From Marchantia polymorpha subsp. ruderalis (taxonomy: Eukaryota; Streptophyta; Marchantiopsida; Marchantiales; Marchantiaceae), in the NCBI GenBank assembly GCA_037833965.1, contig AP031356.1, forward strand, positions 1,696,501 through 1,760,500: DNA of 64,000 nucleotides, in the 5' to 3' direction. The translations under genes and the position numbers were made by a program. The notes beneath the pieces were generated by a model that was not told the DNA's origin, ran no database searches, and was given only the letters and a program-made list of their open reading frames with translations. Below, one piece after another: positions 38,828-49,424 of this stretch (its first letter is position 1; every line of letters starts with the position of its first letter).

Positions 38828-41800
38828 ATGTAAATATTTTTTAAGATATCTTTTATTTATTTATATTTAAAAAAGGCTTGATGCATTTTACACACATATT
38901 AAAATATTTGTATTATATGAAAAAATTCGTCAATGTATAATAAATAAATAATATCAAACAAAATATAACATACACATTATTTTTGTTCCATGCGTGACAT
39001 GTTTTAAAATTTGGACAAAATAAAAATGCCAATAATGATAACAAAATAAAATCAAATTTTTTTAATAAAATGGACATGAAAAACATATTTTTGTACATCT
39101 TTACTTCAAATTTTGTTACTAAAAATAATTTATTTAATTAATTTATCAAAATTCGTGTAAGGTTAGTCTACTTATTGATACAAAGTTGAAAAAGTTGTGA
39201 CTTTTAATTCTTCAAGCATTTTAGTCAAATTTTTATAAATTTACATGTAATATATAATTTTAAATTTGAAAATGTTAGATAATAATATATGAAACAAATA
39301 GATATATAAAACTACATAACGTATTTACATGCATTGTGAATGATTATTCTAATCAACTCAAAGATACCAATTATTGTTAGCAATTGATGTTTTGATTTGA
39401 ATTTATCATTTGTAACATGCATAATTAGAAGCAAATATTGATGAGTACATGATATAAATATAAATTATTATTATTGTAAAAATATTTTATTCTTAAAATT
39501 AAATCAATATTTTGAAATGTATAATGTGTGTCTTTTCAGTTAAATATGCATAATATTATTATGTTTAGACGTCATAAACCTATCTATCACTATGCATGAA
39601 ATTACATATCAAAAAGTTGTATGAATCTTGTACTTTTCACTTTTTATCCATCAAATTATATCACCAAAGATCACAAGATGTTTGTTTATGCATTGTCACA
39701 ACAAAGTTTCACTTGAAATTTATCATCATTTGTGATTAGATTTATGACAATTGTTAATTACTTATGTATTAAATGATACATTTTTTGTATTATGATTAAA
39801 ATGATGAAGGAATGTTTTGATAATTTTAATAGTTACTTTTGATTGCATGTTAATCATGTTTATAGTAATTGATTGTTAATCAAAGAAGATAATAAAATGA
39901 TTTAAATGTAAGATGTTGCATTTCATGACATAAGAGTTGTTTGATATAAAAAATCACGGTTAGTTTATTGCATATGATGTTGGAATCAATTTGATTGCAT
40001 ATGAATCATGTTGATTATAACTTCAGAAAATTTATGTGATAATTGAATCAAATTATACCTGTCAAACAACGTTAGGAAATCTTTTAGCACAAGATTTAAG
40101 CATGTTAAGTTATATTGTATTTTTATTTTGTATTTACAAGTATAATAATGAAACCGAAGTTTAAATATTTATAAATTTTAAGATTAAAGTGATGTACATA
40201 TGTATATATTTTTTTAATAGATTATGTCAGTTTTCAAACTTAAATGTTTATACGTAATTTTTACAATCATTATAACAACCTTTACAGAACCAAAATTAAA
40301 AAAATATTTTTCATTATGTATTCAATTTGTTTAAAAAATGCTAACATTTTATGTATGTGATTTTTTAAGTTTAATTTCTAAAATCTATAAAATGGAATCA
40401 TCATATTGGATATTTATTTCAAAAAATGTCATTTTGTAAATAACCTCAAATTTTTTTAAATATAATAAAACAACTTACATGATTCATATTCTTGTTAGAT
40501 CAAACACCAAAATCAATGACACTAAAATTACGTAGTTCAGCTAAACAATGGTTAGATTCATGGAAACAACAAGTTATTTATTCAATAAACACACAATGGT
40601 TCAAGGTGAGTATTGTCTTGCATTTCATATAAAAGTGTTAGCTCTAGCCATGGGATCAACTCCAACCAAGGTAACTAATCCTATATTTAACTCGAGCTCT
40701 TTTAACTCGAGTAATTTGAGACGTGAGTTATTTTCAATGATTCTTAAAAATTCAAGTCAATTTCAATTTTATGGTATAAAATTTTCAAAATTATTTTGGT
40801 AAGAAAAGAATACTATTTTCAAAAACAATTGCATTTTGCCTTTCGATTATATCTGTAAATGCATGCAAAAGTATATTTAAGTACAGAAAATTATATATAA
40901 AAATAATTAATAAATGTTATTTTTTCAAAATAAATGTTGAATAATCAAAACTTTTAAACTAAGATGCATTTTAAATATGAATATTTTGATTTTTAAAAAT
41001 AATCTATTCTAAATTTTTTTAAAAATTCAAAAATTTAGTTTAAATATTTATACAATTTGAATTTTTTTTTATTTTTCTTAAATTTTTTAAGAATATCTTA
41101 ATTTTAATGATTTACATTTTTTTTCAAAGAAATAATATATTTCTGATTTTGATATGGATCTCTTAAAATACTTCTAAAATCCAAAATATCATTATAATAA
41201 TGAGGTATAATTACTATCACCAACTCATCTTTGATATTGAATGAACACATGTTTTCATTCATGTTAACAATACAACTTAAGATCTCAAAATAATCATTGA
41301 AGTGTGTTTTGTATTTGATTGAAGTAATTTTAATACACTTCATTTACATTGAATTGAATGAATGATAAAAAAATTTCTCGATTCAGAATATGTTCGAAAT
41401 TATTTCAATAGTAAACCTTCCAAGGACGATAAGTATTTTGTAGGTGTGTCTTTTTGACACATCCAGGGAGAATAATGTTTCCAGGAATTAAATGCTAAAG
41501 ATAGAAACAGGGTCAAAGATAGGAACCGGAGTTTTCATTTTATGTCTTACCAACAATTAATATCAATTTATTTCACTCATTTCAATGATGCATCAATTTA
41601 ATCATAAAAATATATGTAATGTAAAATAAATTGTTGTTTAACTAATTGATATAAGTTTCTTTTAGTTATGATCTGTAAATTATTCACATGAGGATTGCAT
41701 ATGTTATCGTTTGACCGGTTTTTTCAAGCAAACTGCTCATTTTTATATACAAGTTTATTGTTGAAATTATGTTTAATCTTCAAGATGAAACATATAAAAA

Positions 41801-42262
41801 ACATTGATATTAATTTTTAAAATCATCATAATGAAAGCTAGACATATACTTTCACTTTGAAAAAAATAAAATTAGTATTAGATTTTGATATTTGGAGATA
41901 AATTTTATGATATACTTCATATTAAGAAGAGTTTGATTGTTTTTATTCAAAAATTTTGCTACAATCATTATAAAACTTTGTTTGTGTTAAGCAGTTTTTG
42001 AAATTATTAATTTTTTGATTATGTTGTTGTGTATAAACTTATTCTATAAAATGATAACATGTTTTCAAAGATTGAAATCTATATTATGCTCTTTACAAAT
42101 TTTTAGTATGCCGAAGATAAAAAGCACTTTGTAAAAAAAAACAAAATAACATTACCACAATCTACAAGATGAAAAATTATTTGTATTAATGATCATATTT
42201 TTACCGTTTGTACAAATGAATATTTGAAAATGAAAATGAATTTCAATTTCAACATGTATATG

Positions 42263-43112
42263 CAGCGACGGAGCCAAAATTAAGAACCAAGGAGCTCCAA
42301 GTATTAAATCGTAGATGTAAGCCATAAATATTTCACAAAATATTTTCATAATGTTTCATAGTCTATAGGTAGACTTTGCAAATAGAAGCTTTATCAGTCA
42401 ATTGCCAATCTACAATCTCAATTGCACTAAATTAAATTTTCAACTATGTATTTAGCAATGTTAGGTTGAATTGAGAGCAACTTGTAATCATATCATACTA
42501 TCTATCAATAGGTTCATGATTGAATACACTATATGAAATATACTTCTCAATGTACACATAGAGTATGTATGTAAGGAACTCATCGGCCATTTTATTCAAA
42601 AGTCTTGTTTTCATTATCTTCAAAAATGAGAAAGTGCATTGAGCACATGCTTTATTCACTCGTAATGTTAGAACCAACGAGAACCATCGTTATTAATCAA
42701 AACAAAATAGAATATCATTAAATTTTGTTAGTTCCGACCAATGAAGCACACAAAACAAATACTGAAGAGATATCTTTCAAGGTTTTGTTAGATTTGAGAT
42801 CTATTTGAAAATTGCACAAGTGTTATTCAAGCATACTCATATTAAGTGAAGTCCATGGAATACATCTTGCTGAAAGCCACAAGTTCATTGGAGTCAAAAG
42901 TGTTTTGCGGTAAAGCAAATGCTTTATAAGGATTAAAGACTCTTCTCGTAAAAGATATAAAAGTTAGTCTATTTGCATATTCATAAAACAATGAAAGATA
43001 TCAACTTTGAAACATAACTCTATCAATATTTATTTGACATCACGTTAGTACGATGAGAGGCAATATAAATGAAATTAAGATGAAGAACAATGATATTGTT
43101 GGCTTGCCAAAA
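42263..43112 (-). pseudogene. Decayed hAT transposase, C-terminal half, with 3' terminal repeat
   Basis: Minus-strand readings show the order of a plant hAT (ZMYM1/TTF-type) transposase C-terminus. NPYKAFALPQNTFDSNELV is at about 42,950-42,850. LVLTLRVNKACAQCTFSF, then KIMKTRLLNKMADEFL and YVYIEKYI (dimerisation domain), are at about 42,690-42,540. Frames shift and contain stops. At 42263 the plus strand reads CAGCGACGGAGCCAAAATT, which resembles the CAG-GGCGGAGCCAGGA-type hAT terminal repeat and would be the element's 3' end. The 5' part is missing at 43112, where the chromovirus LTR begins. The match rests on remembered family patterns. Confidence 0.6.
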
Positions 43113-43946
43113 TGTAACCATCTTTAGTTATTTAGAATTAAAGTAGAGGTTACTCTAAATATTGATATAGATACTTTTGTGTGCGCTAGTCATAACTGCC
43201 ACGTCAACGATCTGCGCACTTGGTAGTTACAGAGTGAATGCGTTAGTTGACAGTGCCACTTCAGCAATCCGTGTGCTTGTAGGTAAGGATTGAATGTGTT
43301 AGTTGGGAGCGCCACGTAAGCGATCATTGTGCTTGTTAGGGTTATCCGTCACGTCATCCATCCACTAGAAGTGGGATGGATGGTGGGGATAAGATATCAT
43401 CTCCTTGTACTTGTTGGTGAGAGTTATATAAGGGAGAGGAGAACCATTGTTGGTATTTCTCATCTTCAGAGCTTACGTGTAACCATCTTTAGTTAGTTAG
43501 AACTAAAGTAGAGGTTGCTCTGAATATTGATGTAGATACTTTAGTGTGCACTAGTCATAGCTGCCACGTCAACAATCCGCGCACTTGGTAGGTACAGAGT
43601 GGATGTGTTAGTTGACAGTGCCACGTCAGCAATCCGTGTGCTTGTAGGTAAGGATTGAGTGTGTTAGTTAGTGTGTTAGTTGGGTGCGCCACGTCAGCGA
43701 TCCGTGTGCTTATTAGGGTTATCTGCCACGTCATCCATCCACTAGGAGTGGGATGGATGGTGGAGATTAGATCTTATCACCTTGTACTTGTTGGTGAGAG
43801 CTATATAAGGGAGAGGAGAACCATTGTTGGTATCTCTCATCTTCAGAGTTTACGTTTCTATCTCCGAGTGAACTTCTCCCTAAACCCTAGTGTTACATTA
43901 CGTTTCTATCTTCGAGTGATCTTCTCTCTAAACCCTAGTGTTATAG
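43113..43946 (+). repeat. 5' LTR of the chromovirus, interrupted by a solo LTR
   Basis: The LTR starts TGTAACCATC at 43113 and runs to 43477. It resumes at 43898 and ends at about 43946, directly before the PBS. Between the two parts is a complete second LTR. TTACG occurs at 43473-43477 and again at 43898-43902, the 5-bp duplication made by that insertion. Without the insertion the LTR is about 410 bp, matching the other copies. Confidence 0.82.
43478..43897 (+). mobile_element. Solo LTR (same family) nested in the 5' LTR
   Basis: A complete 420-bp LTR beginning TGTAACCATC and ending CTAGTGTTACA (TG...CA with inverted TGTAAC/GTTACA ends), flanked by TTACG on both sides. It contains a TATATAA box at 43802-43808. 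No internal domain accompanies it, so it is what remains after LTR-LTR recombination. Confidence 0.85.
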
Positions 43947-43958
43947 TGGTATCAGAGC
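43947..43958 (+). other. Primer binding site, initiator tRNA-Met type
   Basis: TGGTATCAGAGC directly follows the LTR end. This is the standard complement of the plant initiator tRNA-Met 3' end used by many LTR retrotransposons. Confidence 0.9.
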
Positions 43959-44560
43959 GACCTTGCTCTTTCCTTGAGTGTGAATTACCCCTCATGGAAT
44001 AGCATGTGACGGATGATGGAGTGCAGTTTTGAGAGTGTTTAGAGACTAGGAGAGGTCATTCATCTGCATGTAGAGAGAGGTGCAAGAGGGAAATTGTGGT
44101 TTTGCAGATATGGACGGAATTGATAGGAATTCAGTAATGCACTGACCAATTGCTAACCTATTCGATATTCACCTTCGTTGCATGAAAAAAACATCATTTT
44201 TGGATGTACCTTGTGGCTTGTTGGGGTGCAGATTTTATGACTAGAGTGATGGAGTCAAGAGTGCCACTTATTCTTCCAATAGTTACTTATGGAGAGACTT
44301 GGGATTGTACTATATACATTATATATTGAATGTTTCATGGATTTAAATCGCGAACCACCTGTACTGGTTCGATTTTGCACTTATGTAGAGATTAGAACAG
44401 TATACCGACAGAAGATGATATAAAGAGATAGTCTTGTGAGGAATTATGGAGAGTAGTACTATAGAGCTGTGATAGAATCACCTGGACCTTTTGTGTCTCC
44501 TTTGTTGAGAGATCACATAGTGATTATACTCACTTTGTATTAGAAGTAGTGTGAGAAAGC

Positions 44561-45665
44561 ATGGGGTCATCAATCGATATGGGTGAGTATCTCAATGCAA
44601 TCATGGCGGAGATTAAGTAGTTGAGAAAAGCGATAAGAAATAGGCATACCAAACAGTAAGCCATGGAAGATAAAATCTTTGCATTGGAGAGTGAGAAAGT
44701 AGAGAGACAAAGAGTTGGAGAGATGGAAGTTGAACCTCAAGTTCAAGCTTCCCAAGTTCCACCAGAACCAACTCCTATTGATGCAGAAGAGTCAAATAGA
44801 AGACGTCTTCAAGAGATTGAAGATCAAGCAAATATTTTGCTTCGAATAGGAAAATCCTTTAGGTGGAAGCTTACAAAGGGAGCAGAACAATGGGAGTGTT
44901 AGAGGGATGGATTATGAGGATGAATATTCATTTATCCTATTTTCATGTTTCTGATTATAGTGCAACAATGTTCATGAGATCTTATCTTACGGATAAGGCT
45001 CTCACATGGTACACAACATGGGAGAGAATGCTTTCAGAACGAAGTGTTACCATTTCGTGGAGTAGAATGGATGAAGGACTTCCACAAAATTTTCAAGTGG
45101 TGGATATTCAAAACTGCAAGAATGAAGTTGTGGGATCTAAAGCAAAAAAGAGGTATTCATGGTTACATTGAAGAATTTTGTGATCTTCAAGTATCTATCA
45201 TAGATATGAGTGGAGCAAAAACCTTGGACGTGTTCAAACGAGGCTTGAAAGATCGAATTCAAAAGGTGGTGATGATAAGCAACCCATCTACAGTGAATGA
45301 AGCAATCGCAATTGCTCATCGAATTTTGGGTGCTTTTGGTGTCACACACGGTGAACCAGTAAGCAATTTTTGAGATACATCTTGTCAAACATCAATGGAG
45401 TTGGGAAATCTTCGACGTAAAGAAGGTTTTGCACCAACAAGAAGACCACCACCAAGATTTGGAGGTGAGATATTGGTGACCAGGAGTTCAAAATTTGCAA
45501 GAAGGTTATGCAAATAACGGAATGGTTCGAGGAGGAGCTGGAGTTCGTGACAATCGTCAATGCTATGCATGTGGACGAATGAGTCACATTGCAAGTTTTG
45601 TCAAATTCGGCGGACATCACAAGGAGGACGGCCCATGCAGCAACGGCCGTTCAACAATATGAAGG
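44561..45665 (+). pseudogene. Chromovirus gag, frameshifted
   Basis: Starts ATGGGGTCATC at 44561 after a 600-base leader. An early stop is followed by a coiled-coil-like segment (44663-44902). A capsid-like part reading LTDKALTWYTTWE then lies in another frame (44863-45171), and the rest (WDLKQKRGIHGYIEEF) in a third (45044-45373). A zinc knuckle begins CYACGRMSHIA near 45560 but its last ligands are lost. It cannot encode a working Gag. Confidence 0.8.
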
Positions 45666-45674
45666 GGATAGAGT

Positions 45675-46200
45675 ATGAAGAGGTGGAGGAAGAAGTTTCG
45701 GAAAACGAAGATCACCACTAACTTGCCTCGCGGTCTTACTGGTTCTACAAAACAAAGAAAAGGCGATGTTGAAAGAAGGCAATGGTTGGGAGCTCATGGA
45801 AGGAGTAAGAAACAAGCTCAACTCATTGTCAATAAAAGTTTCATGGAAGTACATACGGTGAGAGTTTTAACTGATCTTGGAGCAACTGAGAATTTTCTAT
45901 CAAGGAGTGTAGCTATGAAGTTTGGTTTGATGTTTATGAAGGACGTGAGTGAAGAAGTTGAATTGCCAAACAGACAAACTTAAGTGATAGAAACACTACC
46001 ACAGAGTATAGAATTATCCATAGGTAGATACAAGGAGAGCATTGAATAGAGAGTATTTCGTTTAGCTCGATATGATGTCATCCTTGGAATGCCATGGATG
46101 GAGCAATATAATCCGAATGTAGATTGGAGAAAAAAAATGATTTCAAGTAGTGGATGAAAGATCTATGGAGATAGAATTAGATATCGGAATAGAAAATTAT
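45675..46200 (+). pseudogene. Chromovirus aspartic protease, inactive
   Basis: Reads VLTDLGATENFLS where gypsy proteases have the active site D-S-G-A, so the catalytic Ser is replaced by Leu. Downstream YDVILGMPWMEQY is the usual second protease motif. Stops follow both parts. Confidence 0.8.
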
Positions 46201-46208
46201 CTCTCTTT

Positions 46209-47690
46209 GTGATGAGTACAACATCCATTTCTAAAGATGATGTATGTTTCCTTGGACTTATAAGAGATATTGGATCCATGGACAAACTTTACATACCGGA
46301 GTCCTTAAACGACATTTTTATGGAGTATAAAGATGTTTTTCCATATGATTTAATTGCAGGATTACCACCAAAGAGGCGAGTAGACAAGATTGAGGTGATA
46401 CTTGAAAGTACACCAACTTGCAAAGCTTCATATCGTTTGGCTCCAAACAAATTGGAAAAATGCAAATATCAAGTGGAGGAGATGTTGAGCAAGGAATTCA
46501 TTCAACCAAGTGTTTCACCTTATGGAGCTCAAGTGCTCTTTGTGAAGAAGTATAGATCCATGAGACTATGCATCGATTATCACGGGTTGAATCAGCAAAC
46601 GGTGAAAAACAAATATCCATTACTTCGTATGAATGATTTATTTGATCAACTTCAAGGAGAAAAGTACGTCACCAAGCTAGATTTTAGAAGCGGCTACAAT
46701 CAAATTTAAATTGCAGATGAAGATGTTCATAAAACAACTTTTTGTACTAGGTATGTACACTTTGAGTATATAGTGATTGCTTTTGTTCTCACTAATGCAC
46801 CAACTACATTCATGGTATTGATGAACGATATCTTTTGCACTTATCTAGATAAATCTATCATTGTTTTTTCAAATGATATATTGATGTATAGCAAAACTTT
46901 GAGTGATCATAGAAGTCATTTACGAGAGGTACTTCAAGTTTCAAGAGACAATCAATTATATGTCAAAGCTTCAAAATGTGAATTTGGCAAGTCAGAAGTA
47001 GATTACTTGAGTCATAGAGTTACAGCTAAAGGAATCCAAGTGATGAATGAGTAGATAGATGCCATTTAGAAATGGATAGCACCGGAGGATCAAACTCAAT
47101 TGAAGAGTTTTCTAGGTCTCACTGGATTCTATCGTAGATTTGTGAAAGGTTTTGCTCGCCTAGCTAAGGCTTTGACTTCCATGTTAGGGAAAAGTCAAAA
47201 ATGGAGATTGGGAACAGCTCAAGAGTTAGCTTTGCAAGCACTGAAAGATGCTTTGTTACACGCACCTATTCTCAAGTGGTATGATCCTAACCGTTCTATC
47301 AAGTTGGCTACTGACGCACCAGGTACAACAGTAGGTGACATACTTCAACAAGAATGGGAGGATGGATGACATCTAGTTGCTTTCTTTTCTCGAAAGTTGG
47401 TGGCGGCGGAACAAAATTATCACACGACAAAATGGGAGGAGTTAGTCATTGTGTTGGCAACCAAACATTGGAAGCATTACTTGGGTGATAAGGAGTTTGT
47501 GGTGGAGACCGATCATAAACACTTGATTTATTTGAAAACTTAGAAAGATCTGCCCAAACGACAAATTCGATGGGCAGAGTGGCGTCAACGCTTCAACATG
47601 AATATTATGTACGTGGAGGGAAAGAAGCAACTTGCAGATGCTCTCACACGCATACGTTGTTTGAATCATGTTGCAGAAGTGAAAATTTAG
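46209..47690 (+). pseudogene. Chromovirus reverse transcriptase and RNase H, with stops
   Basis: One frame runs through [13 protein letters not shown] at about 46673-46706, the catalytic site as VFSNDILMYSK (first Asp of the usual DD changed to Asn), and LKSFLGLTGFYRRFVKGF at about 47098. RNase H follows, with LATDAPG at about 47308 and MNIMYVEGKKQLADALTR at the end. Stops at 46707, 47052, 47067 and about 47541 mostly sit where related proteins have Gln, as expected from CAA to TAA or CAG to TAG. Confidence 0.88.
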
Positions 47691-47708
47691 GCTGATTGGT
47701 AAAGCAAG

Positions 47709-49407
47709 ATGACACAAGCCACAAAGAAGGATGAAGAAATCACTCGAGCTCTACAAACTGAAAAGGTAGAGAAATCTCAAGGTTTGGCGTTTTACAATCA
47801 GCGTATATGGATTCCACTGGATCATGATTTGCGCACAATGATTTTGGCAAAAAGTCATGACACATCCATTGCAGGTCATGTGGGAGTGGAGAGAACCGTG
47901 GAGAGTATACAACGAGTGTACTATTGGCCCAAAATACTTGAGGATGTGGAGTCTTATGTTTGAAATTGTGTTGCTTGCGAACAAAACAATGCAAGTAATA
48001 AAAAACCAGCGGGTTTATTACAACCTCTTATTATTCCCGAACAGCGGTGGGAACATGTCACCATGGATCTTGTATTTCGTTAGGTCATGATTCAGTGGTG
48101 GTTTTTGTGGACAAATTGAGCAAGATGATTCATACTAGGCCAGCAACAAAAATAGTAACAGCTCCACAACTAGCTTAATTATATCCAGATGCAGTTTTTG
48201 TGAATCATAGCTTAAACAAAGTATTAATCACGGATAGAGGTACTCACTTCACTAGTTTATTTTGGAAAACTTTTTTTAGGTTTTTAAAAACAAAACTAGC
48301 AATGTCAATGGCCTTTCACCCTCAAACTGATGTACAAACGGAGAGGGCAAATGTAACAATAGGGTTTAGAGAGAAGTTCACTCGAAGATAGAAACGTATA
48401 AACTCTGAAGATGAGAGATACCAACAATGGTTCTACTCTCCCTTATATAATGCTCACCAACAAGTACAAGGAGATAAAATATTATTCCCATCATCCATAC
48501 CAATCCTAGTGGATGGATGGCGTGATGGATAACCCTAACAAGCACATGGATTGCTGACGTGGCGCTCCCAACTAGCACACTAATTATACACACTCAATCC
48601 TTACCTACAAGCACACAGATTGTTGACGTGACACTATCAACTAACACATCCACTCTATACCTACCAAGTGCGCGGATCGCTGACGTGGCAGCTATGACTA
48701 GTGCACACTAAAGTATTTATATCAATATTTAGAGTAACCTCTACTTTAGTTCTAACTAACTAAAGATGGTTACAACAAATAAAACCATAGAGGATATGCT
48801 ACGAGTATTTACATTAGAAAAGCAAGAAGAGTGGGATAACCTTTTGTCACTTGTGGAATTTGCATATAAGAATTTTGTTAATGCATCCACAAAAGTGTCT
48901 TAATTTTTTCTTATGTACGGAGCTCATCCTATAACTCTTTCAAGTTTGATGAGACTTCCCAAAGGAGAGGAGTTTTTGACCAAAGTTGCAACAATCAACA
49001 AATTTGTGAATCATATTCACCGAGTACTACATCAGGCCAAGGAGAAGTTGGTGATAACTCAAAATCGGCAAAAGAAGCATGCCGATGCTCATCGTAGAGA
49101 AGTGGTTTTTGATGTTGGAGATCATATTTGGTTATCTACAACAAATTTGTCTCTTGTAGGAACATCAAAGTTGAACCCTAGGTTCATTGGTCCATTTTTG
49201 GTTTTGAAGCGTCACTTGTATGAAGTGTCATACAAGTTGGAACTTCAGTCACATATGAAAATACACTCAGTATTTCATGTGTCACGATTGCGAAAACATG
49301 TACCACGACCAAAAAAATTCACCAACCAACCAGCACCACCTCCTCTTCCAACCTTGATAGCAGATCATAAGGAGTTTGAGGTAAAAAAGATACTTAAGAA
49401 ACGTACT
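47709..49407 (+). pseudogene. Chromovirus integrase with chromodomain start, split by a solo LTR
   Basis: The zinc-binding part reads HDTSIAGHVGVERTVESI and YYWPKI from about 47855. The catalytic core includes TDRGTHFTSLFW (about 48230) and HPQTDVQTERAN (about 48318), where a reverse solo LTR interrupts it at 48352-48774. It resumes with KTIEDMLR, then KADAHRR-like C-terminal sequence and HSVFHVSRLRKHVP. A chromodomain begins FEVKKILKKRT at about 49376 and is cut by the next element at 49408. Confidence 0.87.
48352..48774 (-). mobile_element. Solo LTR, reverse orientation, inside integrase
   Basis: A complete 423-bp copy of the same LTR in reverse, TGTAAC...GTTACA. It is flanked by GCAAA (48347-48351) and ACAAA (48775-48779), a 5-bp duplication with one change. 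Removing it would leave the integrase frame continuous at this point. Its TATA box appears as TTATATAA near 48453. Confidence 0.88.
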
Positions 49408-49424
49408 TGTGGTAACACACTTAT

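Larger units (their letters stand above)
34609..42262. other. RS2Z upstream DNA, then AT-rich gene-free spacer
   Basis: 34609-35300 is GC-balanced and should contain the RS2Z promoter and leader. From 35300 to 42262 the DNA becomes very AT-rich, with no frame over 100 codons that looks genic. It holds a two-copy 46-bp repeat (36611-36702) and a hairpin at 38791-38827. I recognise no host gene. Confidence 0.5.
43113..49407 (+). mobile_element. Decayed Ty3/gypsy chromovirus, 5' LTR to chromodomain start
   Basis: The order is 5' LTR, PBS, gag, protease, RT, RNase H, integrase and the start of a chromodomain (EFEVKKILKKRT), as in plant chromoviruses. It is dead: frames shift in gag, stops occur throughout, and both the protease and RT catalytic motifs are altered. 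Two solo LTRs of the same family are inserted in it (43478-43897 plus; 48352-48774 minus). It breaks off at 49407 where the younger GC-rich element starts. Its chromodomain remainder and 3' LTR are absent from the window and should lie to the right of it. Confidence 0.9.

Noticed and set aside
43113-43946. Simple tandem duplication of the chromovirus LTR
   Set aside because: The TTACG duplication and the LTR tail after 43898 are better explained by a solo LTR nested in the 5' LTR.
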